Part shown: positions 59,453-64,000 of the stretch, piece by piece
How positions within the stretch are numbered: position 1 is the first letter of the stretch
How the letters are laid out: each line of letters starts with the position of its first letter
Source: Alkaliflexus imshenetskii DSM 15055
GTDB lineage: Bacteria > Bacteroidota > Bacteroidia > Bacteroidales > Marinilabiliaceae
Direction of reading: 5' to 3'
Length of the DNA stretch: 64,000 nt
NCBI RefSeq assembly: GCF_000517065.1
Contig: NZ_KI912105.1
Coordinates: forward strand, 3,127,684 to 3,191,683
The notes under the pieces: generated by a model
What the model was told of the DNA's origin: nothing
Databases searched by the model: none
Seen by the model: only the letters and a program-made list of their open reading frames with translations
Translations under genes and position numbers: made by a program

Positions 59453-60148
59453 ATGAAGAATTGTAAGTCGTCCGGCCGTTATGGTTTTGGCATTGTGGTG
59501 TTACTCACTGGCTTGGTTCTCCTGGGAGGCAACCTTGGATTTATCCCGGCCAATATTTATGACGTAATCATCAGCTGGCCTATGATACTTATAGCCATTG
59601 CCCTTGTGAGTTTTATCAATGGGGAATTTATTGGAGGGCTGATTTTATCGCTTATTGGTGGTTATTTTATGGCGGTGAGTCACATCGATAATTTTTCTGC
59701 TTACAACATCTGGCGCTTTTGGCCTGTGTTGCTTATTCTGCTTGGTTTTGCCATTTTAAAGGGTAAAAAACCCAAAAAACCGGCTATGGTTTATCACTCC
59801 AACTCCGAAGATTTAATTGATGAGGTTGCCATTTTCGGCGGTAACGTTACACGCATCGAATCCAAAAAATTTAAAGGTGGCTCCATCACTTCCATCTTTG
59901 GTGGAAGCGAAGTAAATTTTGTGGATGCGTCATTGGCAGATGAAGGTGCTGTTATCGAGATGACTGCCATATTTGGTGGAGTGAAATTGATTGTTCCGCG
60001 CGATTGGCACATAAAAATAGAAGTGGCAAGCGTATTGGGCGGCTTCACCGATAAGCGTGTACCCGGAAGCGAGCATGGCGACAAATCAAAGGTGTTAATT
60101 ATTAAAGGGGTTACCATTTTTGGTGGTGGAGAACTTCTTAGTTATTGA
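59453..60148 (+). CDS. LiaF-like membrane protein
   Basis: A 231-residue protein: about 1-110 with four hydrophobic segments (GIVVLLTGLVLLGGNLGFIP, LILSLIGGYFMAV, FWPVLLILLGFAIL), then a beta-helix-like C-terminal domain with FGGNVTRIESKKFKGG, FGGSEVNFVDASL, FGGVKLIVPRDW and FGGGELLSY (four repeated IFGG turns), as in the LiaF/DUF2154 cell-envelope stress family. It precedes a LytS/LytR-like pair by 18 bp, so it probably modulates that pair at the membrane. Confidence 0.83.
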   Translation: MKNCKSSGRYGFGIVVLLTGLVLLGGNLGFIPANIYDVIISWPMILIAIALVSFINGEFIGGLILSLIGGYFMAVSHIDNFSAYNIWRFWPVLLILLGFAILKGKKPKKPAMVYHSNSEDLIDEVAIFGGNVTRIESKKFKGGSITSIFGGSEVNFVDASLADEGAVIEMTAIFGGVKLIVPRDWHIKIEVASVLGGFTDKRVPGSEHGDKSKVLIIKGVTIFGGGELLSY

Positions 60149-60166
60149 TTTTAAACTCTTCAACCA

Positions 60167-61216
60167 ATGCTACATCCGGTATTGGCCCAACGGCACTCTA
60201 CCCTGCTTCTTGTCGGATTCTGGGTAACTCATGCATCGGTTATGGCCATTTTGTTGCATGTGTATGGCGACCTTCCCTGGTATGAAAGTGCTGTGGATGG
60301 CGCAGTGTACAATGCAGTTCTGGTGGTGCTGGGTTTTGCTGTCTGGTTTCCGGTTGGTTATGCGCGCCGAAACTGCACTGTGCCCCGATTGGTGCTCAAC
60401 AATATGATGGTAGGTGGCGGCGCAATTGTCATCTGGCTGGTGGTGTCAGGGGTTGTGTCCCGACTGTGGCTCGGCGATAATCCTGAGTATGTAGCGCTTG
60501 CCTCACGTATACTGCCATTACGGGTGGTTTGGGGTATCGATCATTTTGCAATGATAATGGGCATGTATCACTTTTTTGTGTTTTATCGCGACCTTGAACA
60601 GAAACGGTTGCAGGAAGAAGTGTTGAAAAAGCAAATCAAGGAGTCGGAACTGAAATCTCTCAAAGCACAGCTAAATCCGCATTTTCTCTTTAACAGCCTA
60701 AACTCGGTAAGTGCACTCACCATCACAAACCCGGAAGGTGCCAGAAATATGATAAACCAGCTTTCGGAACTGTTGCGTTATGGTCTTAAAAACAAGCATA
60801 CCGATTTAATATCTGTTCGCGATGAGTTGCAAAATATACGCAGATACATGGACATTGAGAGGGTTCGGTTTGGTGACTTGCTTATTTATGAAGAGGAGGT
60901 TGATGAAGCGTGTCTGGATTTGAAGCTACCGGCAATGATTCTTCAACCATTGTTCGAGAATGCCATCAAACATGGTCTTTATGAGAGTTTAACTCCGGTA
61001 ACTGTGAAAGCAAAATTTGCCATGAGCCACGATTCACTTGATGTGCTGCTTGTAAACAATTGTGATGCATCTGATGGCTCGCCGACAGGTGCCGGTCTGG
61101 GTATTAAAAATACTGTTAACATCCTGCGAAACCTCTATAATCGCGAAGGATTGCTGAAAACCATACCTTGCGATGGTTTTTTTGAAGTAAGACTAACCAT
61201 CCCTCAAACTTTGTAA
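60167..61216 (+). CDS. LytS-type sensor histidine kinase
   Basis: A 349-residue kinase. Four membrane segments (about 12-145), a helical linker (about 145-170), and the His_kinase domain QLNPHFLFNSLNSVSALTI (phospho-His), FENAIKHGLYESL and GAGLGIKNTVNIL. Ends 2 bp before the regulator gene. Pairs with LiaF-like protein and LytTR regulator: an envelope-sensing circuit is likely. Confidence 0.9.
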   Translation: MLHPVLAQRHSTLLLVGFWVTHASVMAILLHVYGDLPWYESAVDGAVYNAVLVVLGFAVWFPVGYARRNCTVPRLVLNNMMVGGGAIVIWLVVSGVVSRLWLGDNPEYVALASRILPLRVVWGIDHFAMIMGMYHFFVFYRDLEQKRLQEEVLKKQIKESELKSLKAQLNPHFLFNSLNSVSALTITNPEGARNMINQLSELLRYGLKNKHTDLISVRDELQNIRRYMDIERVRFGDLLIYEEEVDEACLDLKLPAMILQPLFENAIKHGLYESLTPVTVKAKFAMSHDSLDVLLVNNCDASDGSPTGAGLGIKNTVNILRNLYNREGLLKTIPCDGFFEVRLTIPQTL

Positions 61217-61218
61217 CG

Positions 61219-61974
61219 ATGTCTGATAGCTCAAAAAATCGAGTGTTAATTGTAGATGATGAAATGCCGGCTCGCACCATTATCAGAAGTTACCTCGAGC
61301 ATTTTTCGGATATTGAGATAATTGGCGAGTGTGCCAATGGATTTGAGGCTATGAAAGCTATCAGGGAGCTGAATCCCGATTTTATCTTTCTGGACATTCA
61401 AATGCCAAAGGTGAATGGCCTTGAACTGCTCGAAGTATTGGATAATGCACCTTATGTAATTTTTACAACTGCCTACGATGAGTATGCGCTAAAAGCGTTT
61501 GAATTAAATGCGGTAGATTATCTGCTTAAACCATTCTCCAGAGAGCGGTTTGGACAAGCTGTGGAAAAGGTGCTCGATAAAATTCGTAAAGGTGAACCCA
61601 ACGACAACCTGATTCATCAAAAGATACGCGCTGAAAATGCCGAATTGCTAAACCGCATAGTGGTGAAAAAAGGTAGCAGCATGTCTGTTATTCCGGTGCA
61701 GGAGGTGCTCTTTTTCGAAGCTCAGGAGGATTATGTGATGGTGCATACTACGCAAGGGCGTTTTATGAAGAATCAGACCATGCACTTTTTTGAAAGCCAT
61801 CTGCCCGATGATACTTTTGTACGCATACACCGTTCCTATCTGGCAAATGTTGAGAAGATTACCCGCTTAGAGCCATACGATAAGGACAGCTATATGGCAC
61901 TTATTCCTCCTGACCATAAACTTAGAATCAGCCGTGCCGGATATAAAAAACTAAAGGATCGGCTCGGATTTTAG
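61219..61974 (+). CDS. LytTR-family response regulator
   Basis: A 251-residue regulator. Receiver (LIVDDEMPARTIIRSYLE, Asp in FIFLDIQMPKVNGLEL, FTTAYDEYALKAF, DYLLKPFSRERF) and LytTR domain (VVKKGSSMSVIPVQEV, FVRIHRSYLANVEKI). Co-transcribed with the kinase. Its operators are not identifiable. Confidence 0.92.
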   Translation: MSDSSKNRVLIVDDEMPARTIIRSYLEHFSDIEIIGECANGFEAMKAIRELNPDFIFLDIQMPKVNGLELLEVLDNAPYVIFTTAYDEYALKAFELNAVDYLLKPFSRERFGQAVEKVLDKIRKGEPNDNLIHQKIRAENAELLNRIVVKKGSSMSVIPVQEVLFFEAQEDYVMVHTTQGRFMKNQTMHFFESHLPDDTFVRIHRSYLANVEKITRLEPYDKDSYMALIPPDHKLRISRAGYKKLKDRLGF

Positions 61975-62053
61975 TGTGTTGACCTTATTGGTGTAAAATG
62001 CTACATTTAGTGGCAGGTTTGTATCTTGTGTTTTGATGGTTATATGGTTGAAC

Positions 62054-63379
62054 ATGAATAGATATACTTCTCTTTTTGTGGTTGCTCTTATGCTTTTCTT
62101 TGATTTAAAAGGTCAGGAGAATGCAAAAACGGGCTGGAATTTCGGCGTGCTACCCGCCATCTCTTTCGATTCTGATTTAGGCTTTCAGTATGGTGGTTTG
62201 GTTAACTTTTTTGATTACGGCGATGGTGCTCGTTATCCGGTGTATAACCATTCGCTCTATTTTGAACTGTCCCGCTTTACAAAGGGGAGTGGTATATATC
62301 GTTTTTATTATGATTCAGACAGATTGCTGAAAGGTTTAAACGTAACTACGGATTTATCCTATATCCCTGAACAGGCTTATGATTTTTATGGCTTCAATGG
62401 CTTTGAATCGGTGTATAACAAAGTGTGGGAAAACGATGCGCATGAGGATTACCGAACCCGCATGTTCTATAAAATGCAGCAGAATCTGTTTCGCTTCAAA
62501 ACCGATATACAGGGTGCCATTGCGCAAGGAAATTTCAGGTGGATTGCCGGATTCAACCTGCTCAATTTTAGAATTGGGTCGGTGGATGTTGACAAGTTAA
62601 ACAGGGGTAAGAAGGATGCGGACAAACTGCCGCCTGTATCTGAACAGCCTGGATTGTACGAGAAGTACATTAATTGGGGGCTTATTTCTCAAAACGAGGC
62701 CAATGGCGGCTTTATACCTGAAATAAAGGCAGGCTTGGTTTATGATACCCGTGACAACAGACCCAACCCCATGCGTGGCATCTGGACCGAAGCTGTTCTG
62801 GTGGGGGTGCCCGAATTTTTAGGCGCCGAATCGGGCTTCACGAAAATATCCATCACGCATCGTCAATATTTTACCTTGATTCCCGATGACTTGTCGTTTG
62901 CCTATCGGCTTGGATGGCAGCAAACGCTCTCTGGTCATGTGCCATTCTATTATCAGTCGCAAATTGTTACCTCGGTTATGTCAGGAGCTTCATCTACAGG
63001 TTTGGGCGGAGCACGCAGTTTGCGAGGCGTGAAGCGCAACAGGATAGTTGGCGATGGGATGGTTTTTGGCAATTTTGAGATGAGATGGAAACCGGTTTAT
63101 TTTCATCTGTTCGACCAGGCGTTTTATCTTGGCGTAAACTCCTTTTTAGACGTTGGCCAAATTACTTCTCTTATTGAAGTGGAAAGTCGTTTACCCCAGA
63201 TTGCCGAAGATGTGACTGATTACTTCCGTTTTGGAGCTGAGGATTGGCACATGAGTTATGGTCTTGGCATACGTGTGGCAATGAACCGCAACTTTATTCT
63301 TGCAGTGGATTACGGTCGCGCTGTAGATAGTCAGGATGGCAATTCAGGTGTATATGTGGGGCTAAATTATCTGTTTTAG
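62054..63379 (+). CDS. Outer-membrane surface-antigen (Omp85/TamA-like) protein
   Basis: A 441-residue protein. Signal peptide MNRYTSLFVVALMLFFDLKG; the body is a beta-rich outer-membrane barrel of the bacterial surface antigen (D15/Omp85) type: FQYGGLVNFFDYGDG, GLVYDTRDNRPNPMRGIWTE (conserved D-x-R-D...P...G-x), SGASSTGLGGARSLRGVKRN, and terminal GVYVGLNYLF. No POTRA domain, so shorter than BamA/TamA. ATG 62054 chosen over TTG 62033 and ATG 62036. Role unknown; possibly surface secretion or lipid export. Confidence 0.8.
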   Translation: MNRYTSLFVVALMLFFDLKGQENAKTGWNFGVLPAISFDSDLGFQYGGLVNFFDYGDGARYPVYNHSLYFELSRFTKGSGIYRFYYDSDRLLKGLNVTTDLSYIPEQAYDFYGFNGFESVYNKVWENDAHEDYRTRMFYKMQQNLFRFKTDIQGAIAQGNFRWIAGFNLLNFRIGSVDVDKLNRGKKDADKLPPVSEQPGLYEKYINWGLISQNEANGGFIPEIKAGLVYDTRDNRPNPMRGIWTEAVLVGVPEFLGAESGFTKISITHRQYFTLIPDDLSFAYRLGWQQTLSGHVPFYYQSQIVTSVMSGASSTGLGGARSLRGVKRNRIVGDGMVFGNFEMRWKPVYFHLFDQAFYLGVNSFLDVGQITSLIEVESRLPQIAEDVTDYFRFGAEDWHMSYGLGIRVAMNRNFILAVDYGRAVDSQDGNSGVYVGLNYLF

Positions 63380-63449
63380 CTCCAGTTCTGATGTGTCGGA
63401 TTTGCCGCCAGGCAAACCTGCATCACGCAAAAATCGTACATGTTCTTAG

Positions 63450-64000
63450 TTAGAACAGCCCCACAGCATTTCGGAGCGATGCCTTAAACATAAGCACCCC
63501 TTTCTGCGGATTGCTAACCCTGTACCGCTCTTTCAGAATGGCTTCCGGACGAGCATATTTTATTTTGTGAAACAGATTGAGGTAGTACCTGTATGCCAGA
63601 TAAACACCTAATCGCACTTGTGGTTTCAACTGCACAATGCCTTTGAAGGCTTCGTCAAAATCAAACTGTATATCGGCTTCAATTTTGCGTTTTGCTTCTG
63701 GTGTGAAGTTTTCAAAATCGATGTCTTTAAAATAGATACGCCCTTTGTTTTGATAGTCATCCTGCGCGTCACGCAAAAAGTTTACCTTCTGAAAAGCTTC
63801 ACCAAGTTTGCGTGCCGGATATTTCAATGATTCATAGGCATCATCATCATTCACATAAAAAACCCTCAAACACATTAATCCCACTACCTCTGCTGAACCA
63901 AAAATATACTTCTCCAAATCCCGTCTTGTGTAGGTTTTGTAATTCAAGTCCATCTCCATACTATCGAGAAAAGCCGTGATTAAGGTGTGATCGATGCGGC
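63450..64000 (-). CDS. Squalene/phytoene synthase, cut by the right window edge
   Basis: The 3' part of a trans-isoprenyl diphosphate synthase. The reading frame stays open to the last base, so the start lies beyond 64000; ATG 63959 is internal (IDHTLITAFLDS precedes it). Conserved motifs: YTRRDLEKYIFGSAEVVGLM and KLGEAFQKVNFLRDAQDD (second Asp-rich region), GRIYF. The family joins two C15 or C20 diphosphates for squalene, carotenoids or hopanoids; which product is not shown. Confidence 0.88.
   Translation of the reverse strand, partial: RIDHTLITAFLDSMEMDLNYKTYTRRDLEKYIFGSAEVVGLMCLRVFYVNDDDAYESLKYPARKLGEAFQKVNFLRDAQDDYQNKGRIYFKDIDFENFTPEAKRKIEADIQFDFDEAFKGIVQLKPQVRLGVYLAYRYYLNLFHKIKYARPEAILKERYRVSNPQKGVLMFKASLRNAVGLF

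Overview
The window looks like chromosomal DNA of an anaerobic or facultatively anaerobic member of the Bacteroidota (Bacteroidales/Marinilabiliales-like). Supporting signs are the fused NagB-deacetylase, LytTR/His-kinase pairs, TonB receptor with a carboxypeptidase-like N-terminal domain, Bacteroidota-type lipoproteins (CSDDD after the lipobox), menaquinone genes, poor Shine-Dalgarno sequences and several TAnnTTTG -7 elements. I saw no rRNA, tRNA, CRISPR, transposase or phage gene. Gene content is inferred from motifs and translated reading frames; no database search was run.

Layout. (1) 0.2-6.6 kb: amino-sugar catabolism: NagB-deacetylase fusion, NahK-like sugar 1-kinase, CBM9-like protein, FucP/NagP-type MFS transporter and a LacI-family regulator. 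(2) 6.6-9.8 kb: two divergent DUF438/hemerythrin/PAS proteins and a DUF1858-DUF2249 protein, probably redox, O2 or NO related. (3) 10.0-26.7 kb: a hydrogenase island. A trimeric NAD-linked [FeFe]-hydrogenase (hydC-hydB-hydA) and a second four-gene hnd-type enzyme (hndB-hndC-hndD...hndA) bracket a regulatory block: a Trx-like ferredoxin, a PAS-bearing sensory-type hydrogenase, a SpoIIE-type phosphatase, two DRTGG proteins, two GHKL ATPases, a second hydrogenase-like sensor and a PHP-domain protein. No hydEFG maturation genes are in the window. (4) 26.7-28.6 kb: LytS/LytR-type two-component pair.

(5) 28.8-36.1 kb, minus strand: a curli (type VIII secretion) locus: LytTR regulator, a 19-repeat CsgA-like fibre subunit, a CsgB-like minor curlin, CsgE, CsgF, CsgG with an extra C-terminal domain, and a propeller lipoprotein. 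(6) 36.8-51.5 kb: housekeeping and miscellaneous genes: metallophosphoesterase, a 988-residue metalloprotease/propeller/barrel-like protein, intracellular GH13, small unknown protein, nucleoid-associated protein, RsmF-like rRNA methyltransferase, TrkH, GNAT-nitrilase fusion, CE15 esterase. (7) 51.6-55.3 kb, minus: menF-menD-menB. (8) 55.4-59.3 kb, minus: a His/Cys-rich metal-acquisition-like locus (DUF4625 lipoprotein, two small His/Cys proteins, TonB receptor) with a shared palindromic motif. (9) 59.4-62.0 kb: LiaF-like protein with a LytS/LytR pair. (10) 62.0-64.0 kb: Omp85-like outer-membrane protein and a squalene/phytoene synthase cut by the right edge.

The most interesting part is the hydrogenase island. 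It puts two bifurcation-type enzymes around an apparent H2- or redox-sensing phosphorylation module, and the first catalytic subunit has Ser where the canonical H-cluster cubane ligand Cys lies. The curli fibre protein (38 eleven-residue units with a register slip) and the metal locus with its repeated operator-like motif come next.
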